Shown piece after piece: positions 55,632 to 64,000 of a stretch of 64,000 nucleotides of DNA; the stretch's first letter is position 1, and each line of letters starts with the position of its first letter. The position numbers and the translations under genes are program-made. The DNA lies in assembly GCA_039192515.1 (NCBI GenBank), contig JBCCXA010000014.1:21416-85415 (forward strand), written 5' to 3'. This DNA is from Verrucomicrobiota bacterium. GTDB taxonomy: Bacteria; Verrucomicrobiota; Verrucomicrobiia; Methylacidiphilales; JBCCWR01. The notes under the pieces are model-generated. The model was not told the origin of the DNA, made no database searches, and saw nothing but the letters and a program-made list of their open reading frames with translations.

Positions 55632-58469
55632 ATGACTTTCGAAGATCCCAGATCAAGTGGAATCATTGCTCTTTCAGAGAGCTTAAAATCTGCCCACCTA
55701 CCCAATAATTCATTTGATGATAGTAATACAACTCATTTATCCGATGAAATTTCTCAAAAGTTAAATATCTACCATATAGAGTTAGAAGTTCAAAATGAAG
55801 AACTTAGACAGTCTCAAGAAGCTCTAGCTGAATCTCATAAAAGATATTTTAAGCACTTTGAATTTGCCCCCATTGGTATCATTCGAACTGACCTTGATGG
55901 GATCATTCTTGATGCCAATCAAATGGCACTTGAATTCCTGGGAATTGCCAAAGATAGCCTTCGAAGACATCCCAAAAAACTAATCGACTTTCTTGAGGTA
56001 AGGAACCGGACGAATTACGAAAACCACCTAGGAGAACTCAGAAAAGACGTCTCTTATCATGCTATAGACGCTCGAATACATTCACGTCAAGGAGACAATC
56101 GATATGTTCGTATTCAGAGCACCGTAAGTGGCTCAGAAGGTAAAGGCGTAGAAGCCTATACTACCATTATTGACATTTCAGAAATTACTTCTACCCGCAA
56201 CCACCTCGCCAAACTCAACGCTGAAACTCAAAAACTTGCCATGGTGGCAAGTAGAACTCGCAATATTGCTTTTATTACCGATAGAACCGGGCAAATAGAG
56301 TGGTATAACGATAGTGCTTCTATTCACTTTGGCTTGCATTATACAAATGACGATAAGATAAATTTTATCAAAATTATTTCAGATAGATCACCCAAATCAG
56401 AAATTACTGAAACTATTAAAGATTCCATTATTAGAAGGGAAACTTTCTCAGTTGAAGCTGAGCTACTGATCAATCACAATAAGAAAGCCTGGTTTCAAAT
56501 AGACAGTGATACAGTTGTTAATGATGAAAATATTATCACCAACTATGTGATCCTTTGCACAGATATCACTGAGCTTAAAGAATCTGAACGTGAATCAATA
56601 GAGGCTAAAGAGCGTTTCAAAAAACTGTTTTCTCATTCTATTACTGGTAAAGCTGTTTTGTCTACTTCCGGTAAAATAGTTGAAGCCAATGAGGCATTTA
56701 TCAAAATTCTTTCTCGGAGTGGACAGAAAGTCAAAGGCACTAGCATTAAAAACTTTGTTGATATCAGTCATAGCAAACTACTTGAGATGCTTGCGCAAGC
56801 CTCTTATCGATCCTCCAAAAAACTCAGAGACATGGTTTGGGAGCTAAAGGACCATTGTTACCCAGTCCAGCAAACGGCAGCTAGCTTGTCGCCTTTGAGA
56901 TATAATATGCGCGGAAGACAAGTATTACTGGAGATGCAAGATGTCACACGCGAGCACAAACTCAAGTCAGCACTCATTCACAGAGAACAACAACTTAAGT
57001 GTATGATGGAACAAGCTCCACTAGGGATTGTGAGAATGGACCTAGAGGGAAGGCTTATTTCTTGGAACGACTATTTTCTCAATATCTTAGAACTAAGTAA
57101 AACCACAGATATTATCGATTGTCTTTTAGATGATGTGCTGAGAAGCCCTAATCAAAGTTGTAAACCTTATATAGAAAAAATTTATCACAACAGCCAGAGC
57201 CCCGTTCAATTTGAAACAACCGTCAATTCAATCACCGAATATGGTTCTAAAATTCACATCCACTTCCATTTGAGTGCTATCCTCGGTGACGACGGAAAGC
57301 CTTTATTTATTATGGGAGTCTGTGAAGACGTCTCACACCAGAAAGAGCTTGAGGACCATAAACTGCAGTCTGCTAAAGTTGAAGCTTTAGGCCTCTTTGC
57401 TGGTGGCATAGCTCACGATTTTAACAATATGATGATGGGACTTTTAGCTAACCTAGATTTTTGTTTGATGGACAAGCCCGATCGCGAGCTGCTTGAAGAA
57501 GCCAGAGACGCCGCCCTACGTGCCAGTAAACTCGCTGCAAGGCTTGTTTCTTTTTCTAAAGGAGGAGTTTTTGAAATCAAATCTCATCCCATATCTAGCT
57601 TAATCACACCCGCGGTTGAGTTTGCTTTACGTGGATCAAATATCAAACCGGTATTCGATATACCTGTTGAAATTCCCAATATCCTCGCAGACATTGAACA
57701 AATCACACTTGTTATTGATAACCTTGTCATTAATTCCAGAGAAGTCATGCCAGATGGAGGGCACTACTATGTATCCGCAAGATTTATAAAAATTTCCGAA
57801 GATTCTTTAAAACTTGGATTAAAGAGTGGTGACTACATTAAGCTAAGTTTCATAGATGAAGGTGGTGGCGTTCCGGATGAAATCCGCTCTAAAATTTTTG
57901 ACCCTTATTTCACTACCAAAGCCCACGGCAATGGAATCGGATTAGCTACTTGTAATAATGTTGTTTCCAAACATGGCGGGACCATAACCGTTTCCAATAC
58001 CTCTAATGGTGCTTGTTTTACGGTCATGATTCCTGCGGCAGAATCTGCTGATAACTCTGCATCTGACACTCAGTTGACAGAATGTATTATGGGCTCAGGC
58101 AAAATTTTACTAATAGATGATGATCAGATTATACGCAAAAGCTTAGCACGCTCACTCACTAAGATCGGATATGAAGTTTCTACTTTAGCAGATGGAGCAG
58201 ATGCGGTAAGTTTCTTGGAAAGAGCTCAAGCAAAAGGTATTGAATACAACCTTATTATCTTGGATGCAACGATCCCAGGTGGAATTGGCGGAATTGAAGC
58301 ATTAAAGCGCCTGCAAAGTTTCAACAAAGATATTACGGCGGTTCTCTGCACGGGGCATGCGGATACAGATGATGTTGCCGCTTGGAAAGATCATGGCTTC
58401 AAGGCACTTATACCCAAGCCATGTGATATCAAAGCTCTATCACTCATCATTTCAGATATTCTAAAATAA
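55632..58469 (+). CDS. Multi-PAS hybrid sensor histidine kinase
   Basis: A 945-residue cytoplasmic protein with four or so PAS domains (first with HFEFAPIGIIRTDLDGIILDA, last with MEQAPLGIVRMDLEGRLISW), a histidine phosphoacceptor helix (GGIAHDFNNMMMGLLANLD), an ATPase domain (FIDEGGGVPDE, FDPYFTTKAHGNGIGLAT) and a C-terminal receiver (ILLIDDDQIIRKS, phospho-Asp in LIILDATIPGG, Lys in IPKPCD). There are no membrane segments, so it senses an internal signal. The absence of a DNA-binding output and its position after the CheB-CheR-PAS gene suggest they act in one circuit. Confidence 0.93.
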   Translation: MTFEDPRSSGIIALSESLKSAHLPNNSFDDSNTTHLSDEISQKLNIYHIELEVQNEELRQSQEALAESHKRYFKHFEFAPIGIIRTDLDGIILDANQMALEFLGIAKDSLRRHPKKLIDFLEVRNRTNYENHLGELRKDVSYHAIDARIHSRQGDNRYVRIQSTVSGSEGKGVEAYTTIIDISEITSTRNHLAKLNAETQKLAMVASRTRNIAFITDRTGQIEWYNDSASIHFGLHYTNDDKINFIKIISDRSPKSEITETIKDSIIRRETFSVEAELLINHNKKAWFQIDSDTVVNDENIITNYVILCTDITELKESERESIEAKERFKKLFSHSITGKAVLSTSGKIVEANEAFIKILSRSGQKVKGTSIKNFVDISHSKLLEMLAQASYRSSKKLRDMVWELKDHCYPVQQTAASLSPLRYNMRGRQVLLEMQDVTREHKLKSALIHREQQLKCMMEQAPLGIVRMDLEGRLISWNDYFLNILELSKTTDIIDCLLDDVLRSPNQSCKPYIEKIYHNSQSPVQFETTVNSITEYGSKIHIHFHLSAILGDDGKPLFIMGVCEDVSHQKELEDHKLQSAKVEALGLFAGGIAHDFNNMMMGLLANLDFCLMDKPDRELLEEARDAALRASKLAARLVSFSKGGVFEIKSHPISSLITPAVEFALRGSNIKPVFDIPVEIPNILADIEQITLVIDNLVINSREVMPDGGHYYVSARFIKISEDSLKLGLKSGDYIKLSFIDEGGGVPDEIRSKIFDPYFTTKAHGNGIGLATCNNVVSKHGGTITVSNTSNGACFTVMIPAAESADNSASDTQLTECIMGSGKILLIDDDQIIRKSLARSLTKIGYEVSTLADGADAVSFLERAQAKGIEYNLIILDATIPGGIGGIEALKRLQSFNKDITAVLCTGHADTDDVAAWKDHGFKALIPKPCDIKALSLIISDILK

Positions 58470-58569
58470 TTCTACTTTACAATTTGGAGATATCTTTGGG
58501 AGTCTGATGACTCATCCTGGGTTTTAATAATCATTGCAGATCAAATGCTGGAAAAATATCTCTTAGAAA

Positions 58570-60540
58570 TCAGTCCTCTTCGTAACTTGCCTGCAGTGAA
58601 GCAACCACACTGGGATCTGCAAGGGTTGTGATATTTCCCAGTGCACGCCCTTCAGCAATATCTCTCAATAAACGACGCATAATCTTTCCACTGCGAGTTT
58701 TAGGCAGATCAGCAGAGAAGATAATTTTTTCTGGAACAGCAAATTTGCCAATTTTCTTAGCGACCCATTCATTAAGCTCTTTTTCTAATTCAGGCGATGG
58801 CTGGACTCCCTGTTTCAAAGTAACAAAAGAAACTAGGCCCTGGCCCTTGATTTCATGTTCTACGGCAATCACTGCTGATTCAGCTGTAGAAGGATGCTCC
58901 ACATAAACACTTTCCAACTCAGCAGTTCCAATTCGGTGGCCAGAGACATTCACCACATCATCGACGCGCCCCAAAAGCCATAGATAACCATCTTCATCAC
59001 ACTTTGCCCCGTCTCCAGGGAAATAATACTGTCCCTGCCAATGGCTCCAATAAGTATTCTTGAACCGCTCTGTGTCTCCGTAGATCCCCCTGAGAATAGA
59101 AGGCCATGGTTGACGTATTGCCAATAGGCCTGCAGTTGTTTCATTTCCCTCCTCATCCAAGATGGTCGCATCAATTCCCAAAAATGGCCGGACAGCGCTT
59201 CCAGGTTTAGTCTCCGTAATACCTGGGATTGGCGAGATCATAATCCCACCCGTTTCGGTCTGCCACCAGGTATCTACGATAGGACACTTTTCACCACCGA
59301 TAAATTGGTGATACCACATCCAAGCCTCGGGGTTTATGGGTTCTCCTACTGAACCTAGCAGACGCAAAGAAGACAAATCATATTTTCCAGGCCATTCCTC
59401 TCCGACCTTCATAAATGCTCTAATTGCCGTTGGAGCCGTATAGAAAACCGTGACTCCGTATTTCTCAACCATCTGCCAAAACCGCCCAAAGTCTGGGTAG
59501 TTAGGAGCCCCTTCATACATAAGACAGGTTGCGGCATTTGCTAAAGGTCCATAGATTAAATAGCTATGTCCAGTAATCCAGCCTATATCAGCTGTGCACC
59601 AGTAGACGTCCCCTGGCTGTAAGTCGAAGACATACTTTGCCGTGGTAGCAGTATAAACCATATAACCGCCTTGGGTATGCATAATACCTTTAGGCTTACC
59701 CGTTGTTCCACTCGTATATAGTAAGAACAAAAGATCTTCGGAATCCAACTTTTCAGCAGGACAATGGATAGATTCACCACTGATAATCTCATGGTACCAA
59801 TGGTCCCTATCTTTGCGGAAATTATATTGGAAAGAATCCTCGCTGGAACGCTTCACAATGACCACGTCTTTGACACAATCACAATCCTCAATACCCTCAT
59901 CAACAATCTTTTTCAATGAAAGCGGCTTACCACGACGCCAACCGCCATCAGCAGTGATGACCATACTTGCCTCGCTATCTAAGACACGATCTTTTATGGA
60001 GTCAGCGGCAAATCCTGCAAAAATGACTGAGTGCACTGCACCTACCTTTGCACAAGCTAAAACTGAAATGACCAACTCTGGGATCATAGGTAAATAAATA
60101 GCGACTCGATCTCCTTTCTTAATTCCCAACTTCTTGATAGCATTAGCAAACTGGTTAACTTCGCGATAAAGATCCATATAAGTCAATACTCTCGCCTCTC
60201 CTGGCTCGCCTTCCCATATGAGTGCTGCCTTATTTTTGTTAGGGCCTTGGATATGTCTGTCTACACAGTTATAAGTAACATTAGTCTTACCCCCAGTAAA
60301 CCATTTGAAAAATGGCCTTTCAGAATCATCTAAGACTTTATCCCACCTTTTGAACCAATGGAACTCCTCTGCTATCTTCCCCCAAAATACTTCTGGCTCC
60401 CTAATTGAATCTTCATAAAGTGTTTGAAAAACCGAAGGGTCATTGAAATAAGACTTAGATTGAAAATCCGGAGAAGGTGCAAATTTGCGGTTTTCTTGTA
60501 AGACGGTATTTAATTGATTCTCTGGTAATTTAGTTCTCAT
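58570..60540 (-). CDS. acs: Acetyl-CoA synthetase
   Basis: A 656-residue AMP-forming enzyme that makes acetyl-CoA from acetate, ATP and CoA. It shows LLYTSGTTGKPKGIMHTQGG, the acetate-pocket VDTWWQTETGG, YFPGDGAKCDEDGYLWLLGR and the regulated Lys in KTRSGKIMRRLLR, which is the usual acetylation site. Length and order are normal. It is convergent with the hybrid kinase and divergent from the antiporter. Confidence 0.98.
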   Translation of the reverse strand: MRTKLPENQLNTVLQENRKFAPSPDFQSKSYFNDPSVFQTLYEDSIREPEVFWGKIAEEFHWFKRWDKVLDDSERPFFKWFTGGKTNVTYNCVDRHIQGPNKNKAALIWEGEPGEARVLTYMDLYREVNQFANAIKKLGIKKGDRVAIYLPMIPELVISVLACAKVGAVHSVIFAGFAADSIKDRVLDSEASMVITADGGWRRGKPLSLKKIVDEGIEDCDCVKDVVIVKRSSEDSFQYNFRKDRDHWYHEIISGESIHCPAEKLDSEDLLFLLYTSGTTGKPKGIMHTQGGYMVYTATTAKYVFDLQPGDVYWCTADIGWITGHSYLIYGPLANAATCLMYEGAPNYPDFGRFWQMVEKYGVTVFYTAPTAIRAFMKVGEEWPGKYDLSSLRLLGSVGEPINPEAWMWYHQFIGGEKCPIVDTWWQTETGGIMISPIPGITETKPGSAVRPFLGIDATILDEEGNETTAGLLAIRQPWPSILRGIYGDTERFKNTYWSHWQGQYYFPGDGAKCDEDGYLWLLGRVDDVVNVSGHRIGTAELESVYVEHPSTAESAVIAVEHEIKGQGLVSFVTLKQGVQPSPELEKELNEWVAKKIGKFAVPEKIIFSADLPKTRSGKIMRRLLRDIAEGRALGNITTLADPSVVASLQASYEED

Positions 60541-60634
60541 AATCTCAACTGATCATTCCAACTAAGCTGTAAATAACAACACTAATTTCGAAAATTAAGC
60601 TTAGTGATATGAGCAATGTAAACAAATTGAGCTG

Positions 60635-61642
60635 TTGCAATATAAGGTTTGGATCTTAGATTACCTGATAATTGTGGTTGTCGAAATTATTTATTTGGTC
60701 ATAGGTCTAGCTGGGCTTTACTACGGTGCAGAGTTCTTAGTGAAGGGAGGCTCAGTGCTAGCCGTACGCTTTGGCATCTCCCCTCTAGTTGTAGGGCTAA
60801 CTGTCGTTGCCTTTGCGACTAGCAGTCCTGAGGTTTTTGCCAGTGTAAAAGCGGCTATTAGAGGAAGTTCAGATCTCGCACTCGGTAATGTTGTGGGCTC
60901 TAATCTTTGCAACATTGGCCTCATCTTAGGAGCTGCAGCACTGCTTAAACCCATTCAAGTTCAAGCACAGCTTATTAAACAAGAAGTGCCTATCTTATTA
61001 GTTAGCTCACTTATTTTTATGGGCATGTTGCTAGACGATAGAATCTCCCGCCTTGACGCTCTCTTTCTATTTTTAGGTATTCTGGCTTACGTGACATATA
61101 GTATCTACCAAGCCAAAAAGGGAAGTAGTGAAACCTTAAAAGAATCCTTCACCGCTCAGTATGAAAAGCAAAAGAAATTAAAGGGCAGTCTCCTAAGAGA
61201 TTTATTTTTTATCACAAGCGGTCTTATCATTTTATCCATAGGAGCTAAATTACTAGTAGATGGTGCTACCAGTTTTGCCAATGCTATGGGAGTAAGTGAA
61301 GCCCTCATTGGTCTGACAATCGTTGCCATCGGCACTAGTCTTCCAGAACTAGCCACAACTATTATTGCGGCAAAAAATAATGAAGGCGATCTTGCAGTAG
61401 GTAACGCTATAGGCTCTTGTATTTTTAACAACCTTGCCGTTTTAGGTATCACTGGCCTGGTCATACCATTAGATCGCGGGAACCTAGCCTGGATGGACAT
61501 GTTTGCCATGCTTGGGTTTATTTTGGTTTGTTTCCCTTTAATGCTCACCGGCTATTTACTCAAGAGATGGGAGGGGGCACTCTACTTGGTTCTTTATTTT
61601 GGGTATTTTAGTTACACCACTTATACCCAAGTAAATAGTTAA
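60635..61642 (+). CDS. Calcium/sodium antiporter (CaCA family, YrbG-like)
   Basis: A 335-residue membrane protein with about ten membrane segments in two inverted halves. Each half has the alpha repeat: VAFATSSPEVFASV with ALGNVVGSNLCNIGLILG, and IGTSLPELATTI with AVGNAIGSCIFNNLAVLG. It exchanges Ca2+ for Na+ or K+. The first codons before YLVIGLAGLYYGAEFLVKGG are uncertain: TTG 60635 is the longest start and a GTG near 60674 is possible. Confidence 0.92.
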   Translation: MQYKVWILDYLIIVVVEIIYLVIGLAGLYYGAEFLVKGGSVLAVRFGISPLVVGLTVVAFATSSPEVFASVKAAIRGSSDLALGNVVGSNLCNIGLILGAAALLKPIQVQAQLIKQEVPILLVSSLIFMGMLLDDRISRLDALFLFLGILAYVTYSIYQAKKGSSETLKESFTAQYEKQKKLKGSLLRDLFFITSGLIILSIGAKLLVDGATSFANAMGVSEALIGLTIVAIGTSLPELATTIIAAKNNEGDLAVGNAIGSCIFNNLAVLGITGLVIPLDRGNLAWMDMFAMLGFILVCFPLMLTGYLLKRWEGALYLVLYFGYFSYTTYTQVNS

Positions 61643-61677
61643 TACATGTAGCATATAGAGTGCTATTCAAGAAACAC

Positions 61678-62475
61678 ATGAAGCGCTTATCTAGCTTAGC
61701 CAAAGGCTTTCGTCTCCCATTCATAGCTCTGAAACTTTTATTCACTGTCTCCGGCATCAAGCGTTATGCAATTCTACCCTGGCTTACTAATACGATTCTT
61801 TATTTCTCTATGTTTGCCACAAGTCTTTATTTAGTATCTACACTACATATTTCTTTTGAAAATTTCTCTTTGCTAGATAATTGGCCCATTGAGGTGGTTA
61901 CTCTCTTCAATTATTCTGCAGAAATTCTTAAATGGGTCTTTTTTTTACCATTAGCCTTCTTTGTATGCCTCTATACCTTTAGCGCGGTTGGTATGATCGT
62001 CGCCAGTCCACTAAATGATCTCCTCTCTCATAAAACAGAATTACTTCTGTCACTAAAAAATCCATCTAAAGACCAGATACGTTCTGAACAAAAGCTTTTG
62101 TACACTAACATGCTTTATAGTCTGCGAGACTCTGCCTATATAGTTATTAGGCAACTGTTCTTTACCTTGTTAACCATTCCCTTCTTGCTCGTTCCTTTTG
62201 TTGGATTTTTACCTCTTTTTTTAGTCACGGCCTATCATACCGGTTTAGGCTTCTTGAGCATTCCTGCAGACAGGCAAGGTCTGCGCTATCAGCAGAAAAA
62301 AGCTATCTTTCGAAAGCATCTCTGGGAATTCGTAGGATTAGGTATAGCTATGGAGTTCCTTTTTCTCATTCCACTCACAGCATTATTCTTTTTACCCCTT
62401 GGCGTCATCTCAGGCACTCTGCTTTATTTAAAGCTAGATCTGGAAGAAAATTTAAGCCGTCATATCAGAACCTAA
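61678..62475 (+). CDS. EI24/CysZ-like membrane protein
   Basis: A 265-residue protein with about four to five membrane segments, of the EI24/CysZ type: an amphipathic N-terminus, GIKRYAILPWLTNTILYF, AVGMIVASPLNDLLSHKTE and FLSIPADRQGLRYQQK. CysZ members import sulfate, but other EI24-domain proteins have unknown roles. ATG 61678 is preferred over GTG 61660. It follows the antiporter by 35 bases and may be co-transcribed. Confidence 0.75.
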   Translation: MKRLSSLAKGFRLPFIALKLLFTVSGIKRYAILPWLTNTILYFSMFATSLYLVSTLHISFENFSLLDNWPIEVVTLFNYSAEILKWVFFLPLAFFVCLYTFSAVGMIVASPLNDLLSHKTELLLSLKNPSKDQIRSEQKLLYTNMLYSLRDSAYIVIRQLFFTLLTIPFLLVPFVGFLPLFLVTAYHTGLGFLSIPADRQGLRYQQKKAIFRKHLWEFVGLGIAMEFLFLIPLTALFFLPLGVISGTLLYLKLDLEENLSRHIRT

Positions 62476-63241
62476 TGTATTTTCTAATGAATAGCCAACA
62501 GGGCACAATCAACCCGTCATTTCTCTGGTTTCACCGCAGAAAGCCTCTAGAACTCTGTCTAGTTCCTTGGTGCTTTGATACTTATTGATATCAGCGGATC
62601 AATCAATGAATACTTCAATCTCCTGAATACCCCGGCTGAACCGAGGTATGACATAATGAGATTAACATGAATTCAAAAATGCTCCAAGCCACAGACACAA
62701 GTCCTTTAAATCTCTTTACATCCTAGGCATTGAAGCTTCAACAAAGTAAATATTGAACATGCTCAGCTTGATAAAAAATAACCTTAAAATTTTGTATATA
62801 AAACATTTATTCATATACAGAATTTTAGCGGCGGGAATTCTCTAAAAATACAACATCTCGTAGAAAAATGCTTATCAACAGTACTTGACCACAGAATAAT
62901 TTGATTTCTATTGAATTTGATTCATGAGATGATCTTTATTCTAGAATTTATAATTAGAGCTAAAATTGAAAACACTTACCAATGCTGAAAGGATGCAAAA
63001 GTTAAGAGATGAAGGTTTATCTGTTCTCAATGCAACTAAAAGCTATTTCAAACCGAATTGTGCAATAGAAATTGAACGAGATGCATAAAAGCTTGAGCTA
63101 CAAAAATAAAAGAGTCATCGAAGATGACACTTTGGGTAGGCTCTATGTTTTTTGAGACCAAGATCTTGTGCAGATCTTTAATTCGCTTTTGCCTCATGCA
63201 AGTTCAAATCAGAAGATAAACTACTATAGGCAAAGATTGCT
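62476..63241. other. 766-base gap with hairpins, a short frame and repeat copy 3
   Basis: Between 62584 and 62663 several inverted repeats follow closely: ATTGAT/ATCAAT (62584-62603), AATCTC/GAGATT (62617-62663) and, inside it, ATACCCCGG/CCGAGGTAT (62627-62649, one mismatch). A TTG-started 40-residue frame at 62966-63088 has a coding look but no recognised match or ribosome site, and could be a gene remnant. Copy 3 of the 24-base repeat is at 63145. Confidence 0.45.
63145..63168 (+). repeat. Dispersed 24-base direct repeat, copy 3
   Basis: Matches copy 2 at 21 of 24 positions, with further similarity after the core. It lies 73 bases before the GYF-DUF805 gene. Confidence 0.6.
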
Positions 63242-63862
63242 ATGAACAAACCAAAAGTAAATACTTCCTCCAAGTATTATTACGCAGACAAGTTAAAGGT
63301 TACCCATGGCCCTTACTCTTTAGAAGAGTTGTACTTGATGTATCAAGATTTCTTCATAGGTAATGATACCCTGATAATCAAGGAAGGAGACTCAGAGTGG
63401 AAAGCGATGGCTTCTTTAGGCTTTAAAAGAGAGCCCGTCCTGATAGCTGAAGAGTGGACTAGGCCTAAAAAATATCATTGGCTGTTTCCCTATAGAATCA
63501 AACGCCTAGACTACTTATTTCGCATGGTCGTCATTCACTTAATCTTTTCGTTGCCTATATTAACTGTTTTCGAGTTGGCTCCATCGATTACCAATCAACC
63601 TTCCGGCTACGCTATCTATGGGGGATGTGCTCTGATTTATCTTTTTTTCCTAGTGAGCTCTATTATTATACCTCGGTTTAGAGATATAGGCTTAGGATGG
63701 GTTTATGCCTTTGTTACGCTAGTCCCTGGAATCAACGTTTTGTGCTTGCTAGCTGCGTTGTTCATCCCCAAAAATGGATTGAGTTTAGATTTCGAAAACT
63801 ACAAGAAAAGAATTCAGCCGCTAGAGCGCAAAATACCCGACGAATACCAGCCACCGTATTAG
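63242..63862 (+). CDS. GYF_2-DUF805 membrane protein
   Basis: A 206-residue protein. Residues 12-62 fit the GYF_2 domain (YYYADKLKVTHGPYSLEEL, WKAMASLG), and the rest is a DUF805-type membrane part with RIKRLDYLFRMVVIHL, then segments at about 98-120 and 125-145 and the conserved PRFRDIGLGWVYAFVTLVPG. This combination is common in bacteria and has no settled function. It is an isolated gene flanked by repeat copy 3 and a transposase remnant. Confidence 0.8.
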   Translation: MNKPKVNTSSKYYYADKLKVTHGPYSLEELYLMYQDFFIGNDTLIIKEGDSEWKAMASLGFKREPVLIAEEWTRPKKYHWLFPYRIKRLDYLFRMVVIHLIFSLPILTVFELAPSITNQPSGYAIYGGCALIYLFFLVSSIIIPRFRDIGLGWVYAFVTLVPGINVLCLLAALFIPKNGLSLDFENYKKRIQPLERKIPDEYQPPY

Positions 63863-63880
63863 AGCATTTACTAATTAAGT

Positions 63881-63994
63881 TTAAACATACTGACAGTGGT
63901 GAAAGAAGTTTCTGCAGTCCTCATTAGTCAAAGAATCAAAACAGTCTGAAACTGCAATGATAAGATCATCCCATGTTCTTTTAGCTTCTTTGCG
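63881..63994 (-). mobile_element. C-terminal remnant of an IS630-like transposase
   Basis: Read on the minus strand, the frame from 63994 down to the TAA at 63881 encodes a helix with RTWDDLIIAVSDCFDSL and ends NFFHHCQYV. The end resembles IS630/Tc1-type transposases, whose last helix often finishes in FFRHCGY. An in-frame TGA precedes it at 63995-63997, so this copy looks broken, though the gene continues outside the window. Confidence 0.45.
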
Positions 63995-64000
63995 TCATAG

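Noticed and set aside
62966..63088. 40-residue TTG-started frame
   Set aside because: It has coding-like composition but no ribosome binding site or match; evidence too weak for a gene call.

Overview
The window looks like the chromosome of a Verrucomicrobiota bacterium (class not determinable by eye). The pointers are a large N-terminally anchored protein of the Verru_Chthon cassette A type, a GreA carrying a long N-terminal extension of the kind seen in the Planctomycetes-Verrucomicrobia-Chlamydiae group, HpnH, and a Verrucomicrobia-style surface protein with a DxDGDG-containing tail. The base composition leans to A+T. There are no rRNA genes, CRISPR arrays or complete insertion sequences; one tRNA-Leu is present.

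Region 1 (1-13.7 kb, mostly + strand) is housekeeping. It holds the 3' part of uvrA, a periplasmic TPR protein, a compact series with a STAS antagonist, a GAF-SpoIIE phosphatase, grpE, dnaJ and rsmE, then nadE (minus), hpnH with a small partner, and aroD. The placing of a partner-switching pair directly before the chaperone genes suggests stress control.

Region 2 (13.7-24.1 kb, mostly minus) has a probable four-gene operon: a class III aminotransferase, two Roadblock/LC7-like proteins (one with a DUF4388 domain) and an acyl-CoA/ACP synthetase. It is followed by unknown envelope proteins and the giant Verru_Chthon A-like protein.

Region 3 (24.1-33.7 kb) is an accessory, decayed region. An intact peroxiredoxin-like gene lies beside the fossil of an FMN reductase gene. 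Six kilobases away an intact FMN reductase gene lies beside the fossil of a peroxiredoxin gene. This is reciprocal decay of two copies of one gene pair. Between them sit an alginate-export-type porin and a very long repeat-containing surface protein split by a frameshift. A 24-base direct repeat flanks the first copy and occurs again at 63.1 kb.

Region 4 (33.2-39.8 kb, minus) holds a DUF2147 protein, an MscS channel and a Hen1-Pnkp RNA repair operon that continues into an unrecognised 283-residue gene.

Region 5 (40.2-52.3 kb) has tRNA-Leu(CAA), an archaeal/eukaryal-type proS, a second class III aminotransferase, pfkA, an FtsB-like gene overlapping eno, the long greA, and a tightly coupled trio (phytoene/squalene synthase family, acyltransferase, glycosyltransferase) that looks like the start and end steps of a glycosyl-acyl carotenoid pathway.

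Region 6 (52.6-64 kb) carries a CheB-CheR-PAS fusion followed by a multi-PAS hybrid histidine kinase, acs, a Ca2+/Na+ antiporter, an EI24/CysZ-like membrane protein, a 766-base structured gap, a GYF-DUF805 membrane protein, and the tail of an IS630-like transposase at the right edge.
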